Under the pieces are notes generated by a model. It made no database searches. It saw only the letters and a program-made list of their open reading frames with translations, and was not told the origin of the DNA. A program made the position numbers and the translations under genes. DNA of 64,000 bases. Source: Comamonas thiooxydans (GTDB lineage: Bacteria > Pseudomonadota > Gammaproteobacteria > Burkholderiales > Burkholderiaceae_C). The stretch is taken from positions 124,001 through 188,000 of the forward strand of contig NZ_AP026738.1 of NCBI RefSeq assembly GCF_002157685.2, in the 5' to 3' direction. This document shows positions 20,822 through 28,474 of this stretch, piece by piece. Position 1 is the stretch's first letter. Each line of letters begins with the position of its first letter.

Positions 20822-21753
20822 ACCCAAGCCCATTTCGTCTCAGCATTGTGTCGGGCGCGCCGTTGCTGGTGGCGGCCGTGCTGATGCTGGGCGGGTGCTC
20901 TCCGTCTCAGAACGCGGCCTCCGTGGTCACCCCGGCTGCAGCCCAGGTCAAGCCTCAAAGCCAGGTGGCGGTTGCGCGGGGCAAGATCGACGTCGAGGGC
21001 GGTCTGCTCGATCTCTCGTCGGCCGCATCGGGCGTGGTGCAGCAGTTGCTGGTCAAGGAAGGCCAGAGCGTACAGAAAGGCCAGCCGGTGCTGCGTCTCG
21101 CGGACGATGCGGCGCGCGCCGATCTGGCGGTGGCGGAGTCCGAGCTGCAGCTGGCACAGACCAAGCTCAAGACACGCCAGGATCGCCTGCCCGCGCTCAA
21201 GGCCACGCTGACGCGCTGGCAGGCCGCTGCCAAGCAGGGTGCGGCGGATCTGCAGAGCGTGGATGAAGCCGTGCAGGCACTGCGCGACGCACAGTCCGAA
21301 GTGGATATTGCGGCTGCGGAAGTCACGGTCGCCAAGCGCAAGGCCGAACAGCTGCGGGCCTTGCTGCAGCGCCACGAGCTGCGTGCGCCCGAGGCCGCCG
21401 TCGTGGTGCGCCTGCTGGCCCAGGGCGGCAGCATGCTGCAAAGCGGCAGCCCGGTGGCGGTACTGCTGCCCAAGCGGCCCCTGATCGTGCGGGCCGAAGT
21501 CAACGAAAGCTATGTGACGGCGATTCGCGAAGGCATGAAGGCCCAGGTGGCCGTTGACGCAGACGGCAGCGCTGCCCGTCAGGAGTTTCCCGCCGCCACC
21601 GTGCTGCGCATCAGTCCCGTCTACGGCACGGCCCGGCTGCAGGACGACGCGCAGCGCGGCCCGGTAAGAGTTGTGGAATGCGTGCTGGCATTTGACCAGC
21701 CGCCCGCCAATGTCAAGGTCGGTCAGAACGTGAGGGTCAGTTTCCATGAATAA
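20818..21753 (+). CDS. HlyD/DevB-type periplasmic adaptor, lipoprotein
   Basis: Membrane-fusion protein that links the ABC permease to the outer-membrane channel. The 311-residue product starts with a signal peptide ending in the lipobox LGGC (Cys near 27), so it is anchored by lipid instead of a membrane helix. It contains the split lipoyl half motifs (SGVVQQLLVKEGQSVQKGQP and ELRAPEAAVVVRLLAQGGSM), flanking a coiled-coil hairpin (about 95-185), and a C-terminal beta-barrel ending VKVGQNVRVSFHE. This matches DevB-like adaptors. It overlaps the ATPase stop and the phosphatase start. Confidence 0.9.
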   Translation: MNPSPFRLSIVSGAPLLVAAVLMLGGCSPSQNAASVVTPAAAQVKPQSQVAVARGKIDVEGGLLDLSSAASGVVQQLLVKEGQSVQKGQPVLRLADDAARADLAVAESELQLAQTKLKTRQDRLPALKATLTRWQAAAKQGAADLQSVDEAVQALRDAQSEVDIAAAEVTVAKRKAEQLRALLQRHELRAPEAAVVVRLLAQGGSMLQSGSPVAVLLPKRPLIVRAEVNESYVTAIREGMKAQVAVDADGSAARQEFPAATVLRISPVYGTARLQDDAQRGPVRVVECVLAFDQPPANVKVGQNVRVSFHE

Positions 21754-22459
21754 GCGCATTCAGATTTTCCCGTCGCCTGCAGCTACAGCTTCGACCGGCT
21801 GGATGGTGCAAAGCGATTTCGACGGCACCATCAGCCTGCTGGACGTGACCGATACCCTGCTCAACCGCTTTGGCAAGCCTGGCTGGCAGGAGCTGGAAGA
21901 TGCCTGGGAGCGTGGCGAGATCGGCTCGCGAGAATGCATGAAGGGGCAGGTGGCCCTGCTGGACATGAGCGAGGCCGAGCTGCAGAACCATCTGGACGGC
22001 ATAGAGATCGACGAGCACTTTGCCGGCTTCGTGGCCGAGGCCAGGCTGCATGGCATCAAGGTGCAGGTCGTCAGCGACGGCATCGACTATGCGATTCGCC
22101 ATGTGCTCGCACGCCATGGCCTCGGGGATCTGGAAGTCATCGCCAATCATCTGGTGCAGACGGGCGAGCGCAGCTGGCGGCTGGATTCGCCCTGGGCCAG
22201 CAATCGCTGCACACGGGCCAGCGGCAACTGCAAGTGCGAACGCCTGGCCGAGCAGCAGGCCGTGCACGGGCGGGTGCTCTATATCGGCGACAGCACCTCG
22301 GATTTCTGCGTTTCCGGCAAGGCGGATTTCGTGCTGGCCAAGTACAAGCTCATCGACTATTGCGAGAGCCAGGGGATTGCCCATGCGCGCTTCGAGCATT
22401 TTGCGCAGGCCACCCAGCTGCTGGAGCAGGTCCTGCTCGGCATGGAGCAGACTGCATGA
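21746..22459 (+). CDS. HAD-superfamily phosphatase, MtnX/PSP-like
   Basis: A 237-residue phosphoserine-phosphatase-like hydrolase. The catalytic motif SDFDGTIS gives the nucleophile Asp24 and general acid Asp26; VQVVSDGIDYAI carries motif II, and IGDSTSDFCVSGKADFV motif IV for magnesium. The small cap insertion (about 35-80) is the C1 type of MtnX and PSP. The cysteine-rich RCTRASGNCKCERL segment is unusual and might bind metal. The methionine-salvage partners of true MtnX are absent; here it overlaps an exporter adaptor upstream and a hydrolase downstream. It probably dephosphorylates a biosynthetic intermediate of this locus (inference). Confidence 0.82.
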   Translation: MNKRIQIFPSPAATASTGWMVQSDFDGTISLLDVTDTLLNRFGKPGWQELEDAWERGEIGSRECMKGQVALLDMSEAELQNHLDGIEIDEHFAGFVAEARLHGIKVQVVSDGIDYAIRHVLARHGLGDLEVIANHLVQTGERSWRLDSPWASNRCTRASGNCKCERLAEQQAVHGRVLYIGDSTSDFCVSGKADFVLAKYKLIDYCESQGIAHARFEHFAQATQLLEQVLLGMEQTA

Positions 22460-23364
22460 ATGCCGCCGATGGATTGGGGCTGCTGCAGCAGCCGGATTTG
22501 CAGCAGCTGTGCGTGACGCCGCATGAGTTCGTCATGCCCGGCGAAGGCCGCAATGCCCGCACGGGCGTGCTGTTGATTCATGGCCTGACCGGCACGCCCG
22601 CCGAGATGCGCCTGCTCGCCAAAGGTCTGAACAAGCAGGGCTTCACGGTCTACGGGGTGCAGCTGGCAGGACATTGCGGCAGCATGGAAGACCTGGTGGC
22701 CGCCCGCTGGACCGACTGGCTGGCAAGTGTGGAGTCGGGTCTGCAGCGCTTTTCGCTGCACGTGGACCATGTGGTGGTCGGCGGTCTGTCCATGGGGGCG
22801 CTGCTGTCGCTGGCCGTGGCCGAACGCCATCCCGACAAGGTGGCCGGCGTCTGTGCGCTGTCCACCACCTTCCGCTATGACGGCTGGAGCATTCCGGCCT
22901 ATACCAAGCTGGCGTTCCTGCTGCCGCTGTTCCGTCTGCTGGGCATCGGCCGCAACAGCGTCTTCATGGAGGCGCCGCCCTACGGCATCAAGGACGAGGC
23001 CTTGCGCGCGCGCGTGGTCGAGCAGATGAACAGCGGCGACAGCTCTGCCGCGGGCCTGCCCGGCAATCCCTGGTGGAGCGTCATCGAGCTGCGCGCCCTG
23101 TCCGCGAATGTGCAGACCCGGCTGGCGCAGCTGCGCTCGCCCTGCCTGGTCATTCATGCCCGGGAAGACGATATTTCCTCGGTCAGCAATGCCCACGATA
23201 TCCAGCGCGGCGCGGTCAACGCCCATGTCGACCTGGTGCTGCTGGACAATTGCTATCACATGATCACCATCGACCGCGAGCGCCGCACCGTGATTGCCAA
23301 GCTCAACGAATTCATCGCGCGCATTGCCAGCTCGGCGGCGCCTGCCAGGGGTGCGAATGGGTAG
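22456..23364 (+). CDS. Alpha/beta-fold hydrolase (carboxylesterase-like)
   Basis: A 302-residue serine hydrolase. The oxyanion region is LLIHGLTGTPAEM, the nucleophile elbow GGLSMGA (Ser112), the likely acid is in HAREDDISS and the catalytic His in NCYHMITIDRE. This resembles Est30/monoacylglycerol-lipase type carboxylesterases, including a small cap with LAFLLPLFRLLGIG. No signal peptide, so cytoplasmic. It starts on the ATGA stop of the phosphatase gene and ends overlapping the first small DMT gene, so it belongs to the same pathway. The substrate is unknown; an acyl or thioester intermediate is possible. Confidence 0.85.
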   Translation: MNAADGLGLLQQPDLQQLCVTPHEFVMPGEGRNARTGVLLIHGLTGTPAEMRLLAKGLNKQGFTVYGVQLAGHCGSMEDLVAARWTDWLASVESGLQRFSLHVDHVVVGGLSMGALLSLAVAERHPDKVAGVCALSTTFRYDGWSIPAYTKLAFLLPLFRLLGIGRNSVFMEAPPYGIKDEALRARVVEQMNSGDSSAAGLPGNPWWSVIELRALSANVQTRLAQLRSPCLVIHAREDDISSVSNAHDIQRGAVNAHVDLVLLDNCYHMITIDRERRTVIAKLNEFIARIASSAAPARGANG

Positions 23365-23725
23365 TGATCTCTCGCCCCTGGTGGTGACGCTGTGGATACT
23401 CAATGTGCTGGTGGACAGCGGTGGACAGCTGGCTTTCAAGGCCGCGGCCAGCGAGCCGGGGCATCGCAATGGCACGGAGCGCTGGCGCTTCATGCTGGCC
23501 AGGCCCTGGCTGTGGGTGGGCATTGCCTGCTATGTGGCGGAGTTTCTGGTCTGGCTGGCGTTCCTGTCGCTGGTGCCGCTGTCGGACGGGGTGCTGCTGG
23601 GCTCGATCAACATCGTTGCCATCATGATTCTGGGCCGGGTGCTGTTCCGTGAAAAGCTCGCGCCCATGCGCGTGGCCGGCATCGTGCTGGTGTCCATAGG
23701 CGTGGCCATCGTTGGATTGCACTGA
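23357..23725 (+). CDS. Small DMT-superfamily membrane protein (SMR/ArnE-like), subunit 1
   Basis: A 122-residue protein with four predicted membrane helices: about 4-24 (LVVTLWILNVLVDSGGQLAF), 48-68, 74-95 and 100-120. The GQLAFKAA element after helix 1 and the terminal IVLVSIGVAIVGLH are typical of four-helix EamA/SMR proteins such as ArnE and ArnF, which flip aminoarabinose-undecaprenyl phosphate. It overlaps the hydrolase gene by 8 bases, and a second four-helix gene follows after 12 bases, so a heterodimer is likely. Confidence 0.82.
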   Translation: MGSDLSPLVVTLWILNVLVDSGGQLAFKAAASEPGHRNGTERWRFMLARPWLWVGIACYVAEFLVWLAFLSLVPLSDGVLLGSINIVAIMILGRVLFREKLAPMRVAGIVLVSIGVAIVGLH

Positions 23726-23737
23726 GGGCCGTCGGTT

Positions 23738-24124
23738 ATGAAGCGTTTTTACATTGTCGGCTTTCTGGTACTCATGGCCTTTGACACACTGGCGCAGCTC
23801 AGCTTCAAACAGGCCGGTGATTCCGCCTTGCCGCTGGAGTTCTCGACCGGCTGGCTGCTGCGCGTGTTCAGCCAGCCCTGGATCTACGGTGCCTTCGTGG
23901 GCTACATCGGGGCCTTTTTCACCTGGATGAGCCTGCTCAAGCACGCTCCCATCGGCCCGGCATTCGCCGCCTCGCATCTGGAGATCATCTCGGTGCTGGC
24001 GATCTCGTACTGGCTGTTCAACGAGCCCATCGGCTGGCCGCAGATCATTGGCTGTCTGTTCATCGTGGCCGGCATCATGTGCCTGGCCTTGAGCGAGAAG
24101 CCAGAGGCCGAGCAGGCCGCCTGA
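23738..24124 (+). CDS. Small DMT-superfamily membrane protein (SMR/ArnF-like), subunit 2
   Basis: A 128-residue partner of the preceding gene, again with four helices (about 3-23, 45-66, 72-93, 100-120). It has AQLSFKQAGDSALP after helix 1, matching the conserved region of subunit 1, and ends with a charged SEKPEAEQAA tail. Paired, unequal small DMT proteins usually act as an antiparallel heterodimer. Next to an aminotransferase, a lipid-linked or amino-sugar substrate is plausible, as for ArnEF, but glycosyltransferases and ArnA/ArnC-like enzymes are absent. Confidence 0.82.
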   Translation: MKRFYIVGFLVLMAFDTLAQLSFKQAGDSALPLEFSTGWLLRVFSQPWIYGAFVGYIGAFFTWMSLLKHAPIGPAFAASHLEIISVLAISYWLFNEPIGWPQIIGCLFIVAGIMCLALSEKPEAEQAA

Positions 24125-24125
24125 G

Positions 24126-25331
24126 ATGCGCCAGCCCACCGTGCCGCCAACGGCCGGACTGCCACTGCAGCTCGGCGATCTCTGGCCCTCGGGGGCGGGC
24201 AGCCTGGCAGGACAGCTGGCCGCATGGCTGGGCGTGGAGGCGGTGCAGCTCGAATGTTCGGGTACCTCGGCCCTGATGGTGGCTCTGCGCAGCCTGCAGG
24301 CTCTCAGTCAGGGGCGCAGCGAGGTCGTTGCACCGGCTTATACCTGTCCGCTGGTGGCGCTGGCGATTGCGCAGTGCGGGCTGCAGCTGCGCCTGTGCGA
24401 TCTGCGCGCCGATGCGCTGGACATGGACCCTGTCTGTCTGAAGCGCCTGTGCAGCGACCGCACGCTGGCCGTGCTGCCCACGCATCTGTGCGGGCGTGTG
24501 GCAGATGTGGATGCTGCCTTGCAATGCGCGCGCGCCGTGGGCGCCTATGTGATCGAGGATGCCGCCCAGGCGCTGGGAGCGCGCAGCGACGGAGTTTCGG
24601 TGGGCCTCAAGGGCGATATCGGCTTTTTCAGCCTGGCCGTCGGCAAGGGACTGAGCACTTTTGAAGGCGGCGTGCTGATGGCGCGCGAGCCTTCCATGCG
24701 TGCTGCGCTGCGCGCCGCAGGCGCCGCCACGCGCTTGAGCCCATGGTGGGAGCTGCGCCGCAGCATCGAGCTGTTGGGCTACGCCATGCTCTACCGTCCC
24801 AGCGGCCTGCGCATGGCCTATGGCAGGCCGCTGGAGAAATCGCTGTCCCGCGGCGACTGGGTAGAGGCCGCAGGCGATGACTTCGACGATCTCATTCCCC
24901 AGCACAGTCTGGGGCACTGGCGCCAGAGCGTGGGCGCCAAGGCATTGCGGCGGCTGGCTGCATTTCAGCAACAGACATCCACGCAGGCCGGCCTGCGCAT
25001 CGCGCAGCTGCAGGCCTGCGGGCTGGAGGTCGTGCAGGATGCCGTGCCCGGGGCGCAGGGCGTGTGGCCGGTGATACTGCTGCGCATGCCCAGCCAGAAG
25101 GCCAGGGATGCCGTGCTGCGCGCACACTGGGGCGGTGGCTGGGGTCTGTCCCTGCCCTTTGTCCATGTGCTGCCCGACTATGGCCGCTACGACCATGTGC
25201 TGGGTGCTGCGCGGGGCGACACGGTCGGCCAGGCGCGCGACTGGGCGCAGCGCCTGCTGGCCATCAGCAATAGCCCGTGGCTGGATGACGAGCGCTTTGC
25301 GGATTTGCTGGACACGCTGGCTGCACGCTGA
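24126..25331 (+). CDS. DegT/DnrJ/EryC1/StrS-family aminotransferase
   Basis: A 401-residue PLP enzyme of the sugar-aminotransferase family. ECSGTSALMVALRSL binds the cofactor phosphate, VIEDAAQALGA gives the ring-contacting Asp145, and SLAVGKGLSTFEGG gives Lys174, the Schiff-base residue. The usual preceding histidine (SFHxxK) is replaced by S-L-A-V-G-K. Family members add an amino group to keto-sugars, so an amino sugar or other amino-polyol is the expected product. It begins one base after the small membrane protein gene and closes the operon. The C-terminal domain has several departures from known sugar enzymes, so the true substrate is open. Confidence 0.85.
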   Translation: MRQPTVPPTAGLPLQLGDLWPSGAGSLAGQLAAWLGVEAVQLECSGTSALMVALRSLQALSQGRSEVVAPAYTCPLVALAIAQCGLQLRLCDLRADALDMDPVCLKRLCSDRTLAVLPTHLCGRVADVDAALQCARAVGAYVIEDAAQALGARSDGVSVGLKGDIGFFSLAVGKGLSTFEGGVLMAREPSMRAALRAAGAATRLSPWWELRRSIELLGYAMLYRPSGLRMAYGRPLEKSLSRGDWVEAAGDDFDDLIPQHSLGHWRQSVGAKALRRLAAFQQQTSTQAGLRIAQLQACGLEVVQDAVPGAQGVWPVILLRMPSQKARDAVLRAHWGGGWGLSLPFVHVLPDYGRYDHVLGAARGDTVGQARDWAQRLLAISNSPWLDDERFADLLDTLAAR

Positions 25332-25470
25332 TACGCCTACGCCTGCAATCTGTCTGCAATAACGATATAGAAATCCATTCGTTCTGTTTTCGCCGGCTCG
25401 TTTCTGCACTGAACTTGAACGGACTGCATGGCCTATTGCCCCGCAGATCAAGGCACAAGGAGTGGCGAAA

Positions 25471-27102
25471 ATGGGAGTAGGAAAACGCTCGAGGCAAGCG
25501 CTGTCAAGCGCGGCGGGGGCCTGCCAGCACGATGTGGATGTTCTGGTTATCGGTGCTGGGCCAGCAGGGGCATGGGCTGCCATCAGCGCAGCCAGTCAGG
25601 GAGCAAACGTGCTTCTGGTCGACAAGGGATATTGCGGAACATCGGGCGCAACTGCACCTTCGGGCTGCGGAGTTTGGCATGTCGACAATACCGGGGATTT
25701 GCGTGAGAAAGCCAAAGCCAGCCGTTACACCATGGGAGGCATGCTGGCCGAGCAGGCATGGATGGATCGGGTGCTGGAGCAGACCTGGAACAACATCGAG
25801 CTGCTGACTGAATGGGGCTACCCGTTCCCTGTCGATGTGGAAGGCAAGCTGCGGCGCAACTCCCTGCAAGGCCCTGAATATATGCGTTTGATGCGCAAGC
25901 AGGTCAAGGCTGCCGGTGTACGTATTCTTGACCATAGCCCGGCGCTGGAATTGCTCGTGGATGATGCTGGCACGGTATGCGGCGCAACAGGTGTGCGCAG
26001 GCAAGCCGAAGATACCTGGGTTGTGCGTGCAAGTGCAACCATCATTGCCACCGGCGGCTGCGCTTTCCTTAGCCGCGCGCTGGGCTGCAATGTGCTGACC
26101 GGTGATGGATACCTGATGGCAGCCGAGGTGGGGGCTCAGCTCTCGGGCATGGAATTCTCCAATGCCTATGGGCTGGGGCCGGCGTTTTCTTCGGTCACCA
26201 AGTCACTGTTCTACAACTGGGCCCGTTTTTACTATGCAGACGGCTCGCTGATCGAGGGTGCAGGGTCTTCGCGCGGGCGCAGCATCATTGCGCAGACCTT
26301 GCAAACACAGCCTGTTTTTGCGCGCTTGGACAAAGCCGATGCGAGCATTCAGGCATGGATGCGCACGGCACAGCCCAACTTCTTTGTCTCGTTTGATCGC
26401 AAAGGCATCAACCCTTTTCATGAAATGTTCCCGGTCAGCTTGCGGCTGGAAGGAACGGTGCGTGGCACTGGCGGTCTGAATGTGGTGGATGCCGACTGTG
26501 CAACCTCCGTGGCGGGGCTGTACGCTGCAGGCGATGCAGCAACGCGCGAGCTGATCTGTGGTGGCTTCACCGGGGGCGGCAGTCATAACGCAGCCTGGGC
26601 GCTCTCTTCGGGATTCTGGGCTGGTGCTGGCGCTGCGCGCTTTGCCTTGCATAACCCGATGAAAACACGGCAGCTTTACCGCGCTGGCAGTCCAGGTCTT
26701 GAGGAGCAGGGGCAAGCTCGGCTGGACAGCAGTCAGCTGATTCAAGCGGTACAGGCCGAAGTCTTCCCGTATGAGCGCAACTGGAATCGACAATCCGATG
26801 AGTTGCAGCAGTCTCTGCAGAACCTTGATGCCTTGTGGCTGCGCCTGCGTACTGGTGTGCAGTTCCAGTCCATCGAAGAGCGACTGCGCCTGAGGGAGGC
26901 AACTGCCATGCTGGCTACCTCGCGATGGATGTACCGGAGTGCCTTGCAGCGTACCGAAACCCGAGGCATGCATCGCCGCCGCGATCATCAAGAATTGGAC
27001 CCTGGCCAGAGACATCGATTGATCTCTGGCGGCCTTGATGAAGTCTGGGTGAGTCGTCAGCGGGTCAAAGAAGTGCAGTCTTCCGAAGGAGTGCTCGCAT
27101 GA
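25471..27102 (+). CDS. FAD-dependent oxidoreductase, fumarate reductase/AprA-like flavoprotein
   Basis: A 543-residue flavoprotein. The FAD dinucleotide motif is VLVIGAGPAGAWAA at about 25-38, followed by LLVDKGYCGTSGATAPSGCG as in succinate dehydrogenase/adenylylsulfate reductase alpha chains, and later TGGLNVVDADCATSVAGLYAAGD and CGGFTGGGSHNAAWA for the second FAD-binding region. The ATG at 25471 follows AAGGAG by eight bases; a GTG at 25462 is too close to that site. The downstream ferredoxin gene overlaps by four bases, so the two form an AprAB-like pair. There is no Tat signal, so it acts in the cytoplasm. The substrate is not evident. Base composition appears somewhat less GC-rich than the flanking operons. 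Confidence 0.85.
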   Translation: MGVGKRSRQALSSAAGACQHDVDVLVIGAGPAGAWAAISAASQGANVLLVDKGYCGTSGATAPSGCGVWHVDNTGDLREKAKASRYTMGGMLAEQAWMDRVLEQTWNNIELLTEWGYPFPVDVEGKLRRNSLQGPEYMRLMRKQVKAAGVRILDHSPALELLVDDAGTVCGATGVRRQAEDTWVVRASATIIATGGCAFLSRALGCNVLTGDGYLMAAEVGAQLSGMEFSNAYGLGPAFSSVTKSLFYNWARFYYADGSLIEGAGSSRGRSIIAQTLQTQPVFARLDKADASIQAWMRTAQPNFFVSFDRKGINPFHEMFPVSLRLEGTVRGTGGLNVVDADCATSVAGLYAAGDAATRELICGGFTGGGSHNAAWALSSGFWAGAGAARFALHNPMKTRQLYRAGSPGLEEQGQARLDSSQLIQAVQAEVFPYERNWNRQSDELQQSLQNLDALWLRLRTGVQFQSIEERLRLREATAMLATSRWMYRSALQRTETRGMHRRRDHQELDPGQRHRLISGGLDEVWVSRQRVKEVQSSEGVLA

Positions 27103-27428
27103 TCGAAATCATCAGTTCAGAGCGTTGCACCGGCTGCAATATCTGCGTCCATGCCTGTCCTACCAATGTGTTCGACATGGTCAAAGGGCAGGCTCCACGA
27201 ATTGCTCGACAAAGCGATTGCCAGACTTGCTTTATGTGCGAGCTGTATTGCCCTGAGGACGCTCTGTATGTCGCACCGGTGGCAGATGCTGCTGCCCATG
27301 TTGATGAGCTTTCGCCTGCCACGCAAGCTTTGCTGGGCAGCTATCGCGCCTCCGTTGGTTGGGGCAAAGGTCGCCAATCTACCGCGGCACTGGATGCCAG
27401 CTACGAGCTGCTGGCGCGTGCGCATTAG
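27099..27428 (+). CDS. Ferredoxin with two [4Fe-4S] clusters
   Basis: A 109-residue electron carrier with CTGCNICVHACP at residues 10-21 and CQTCFMCELYCP near 41-52, two complete CxxCxxCxxxCP motifs. A C-terminal extension of about 45 residues follows. It overlaps the flavoprotein stop (ATGA) and most likely transfers electrons to or from its FAD, as AprB does with AprA. The substrate-binding protein gene starts 14 bases later. Confidence 0.92.
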   Translation: MIEIISSERCTGCNICVHACPTNVFDMVKGQAPRIARQSDCQTCFMCELYCPEDALYVAPVADAAAHVDELSPATQALLGSYRASVGWGKGRQSTAALDASYELLARAH

Positions 27429-27442
27429 AAATTTTGTCATCC

Positions 27443-28447
27443 ATGTCAGAACATGAAATCCGTTTGTCGGAAGCAGGATCTTGTGCCGCTTTCAATCGTC
27501 GTCAATGGCTGCTTGGCGCTTTGGCGGCAGGCATTCCCATGCTGGGTGAAGCGCAGTCTCAAAGCGCGGAGCAGACCTTGCGTATCGGCTATATCGGTCC
27601 TGGAAAGAAGCCTGCCTATGCCACGGGCTGGGCGCTGCAGCAGGGCATCTTGCAGCGAGAACTGAGCACGTTGGGCTTCTCCCAGGTCGTGACCCGAGTG
27701 TTTCCCAATGGACCGGACTTGAATGAAGCATTCATTGCCAACCATCTGGACATTGGCATCTATGGCGACACACCCGCAGTGGTCGCTCATGCGCAAGGCT
27801 TTCAAGGTAAGTTGCTGGGTTTTGATTGCGTGGGCATGAACACCTGGCTGCTGACGCCCAAGGCTGGCATCAAGACGGTGGAGGAGCTCAAGGGCAAAGT
27901 CGTTGGCGTGGCTCTGGGCTCATACATGCACCGCTTTGTGCTGGGTCTGCTCAGGCAGCACGGTTTGAGCGGCAGGGTCAAGGTGGTGCATATGCTGCCG
28001 CGCGATGGTGCACCGGCGTTGGAGCGTGGGGATGTGGCTGCGTTTGCAGCACCGATCAATATGGGGCCGTTGCTGGCGCAGCAAGGCTTTCCGGTTCTGG
28101 CAGAGGCTGTGCAATATCCGACGCTGCTGGGCACATCGGTCATTGTGATTTCTCCCAAACTGCTTGCGAGGTTGCCGCAATTTCCTGTTGCATGGGGCCG
28201 TGCACGCAGCATTGCCTTGGGGGAGATTCGTAGCGACAGCGCAGCGTATCTGGCGTTTCATGCCGAGGCCAGCGGTTTCCCGGTGCCTGCGGTCAAAGCC
28301 TCTGTGGCATTGAGCAATCTGCCCGGTCAGGCCTATCCGGAGCAAGGCTTGCATTTGATCTCCGAGGCCAAACGCTTCCTGCTCAATGAAAAGCTGGTGC
28401 GCAAGGATTTTTCCGTTGAGAGCTGGAAGATTTCCGGGTTTTCATGA
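27443..28447 (+). CDS. Periplasmic substrate-binding protein, SsuA/NitT-TauT type, orphan
   Basis: A 334-residue binding protein from the ATG at 27443. The N-terminus has NRRQWLLGALAAGIPMLGEA, with an RRQWLL twin-arginine-like motif and a hydrophobic core, so Tat export is possible. The mature part contains LRIGYIGPGKKPAYATGWAL, then NHLDIGIYGDTPAVVAHAQG and LKGKVVGVALGSYMHRFVLGLL, typical of aliphatic-sulfonate/nitrate/taurine binding proteins. No permease or ATPase lies nearby, so it must use components encoded elsewhere. Together with the flavoprotein-ferredoxin pair it suggests uptake and redox processing of a sulfur- or nitrogen-containing compound, which is an inference. Confidence 0.85.
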   Translation: MSEHEIRLSEAGSCAAFNRRQWLLGALAAGIPMLGEAQSQSAEQTLRIGYIGPGKKPAYATGWALQQGILQRELSTLGFSQVVTRVFPNGPDLNEAFIANHLDIGIYGDTPAVVAHAQGFQGKLLGFDCVGMNTWLLTPKAGIKTVEELKGKVVGVALGSYMHRFVLGLLRQHGLSGRVKVVHMLPRDGAPALERGDVAAFAAPINMGPLLAQQGFPVLAEAVQYPTLLGTSVIVISPKLLARLPQFPVAWGRARSIALGEIRSDSAAYLAFHAEASGFPVPAVKASVALSNLPGQAYPEQGLHLISEAKRFLLNEKLVRKDFSVESWKISGFS

Positions 28448-28474
28448 GCTTTTCCTCTGACAAGATCATTTGAA

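Noticed and set aside
21746..22459. Assigning the HAD phosphatase to methionine salvage as mtnX
   Set aside because: None of mtnA, mtnB, mtnK, mtnW or mtnD is nearby, and the gene is coupled to an exporter adaptor and a hydrolase.
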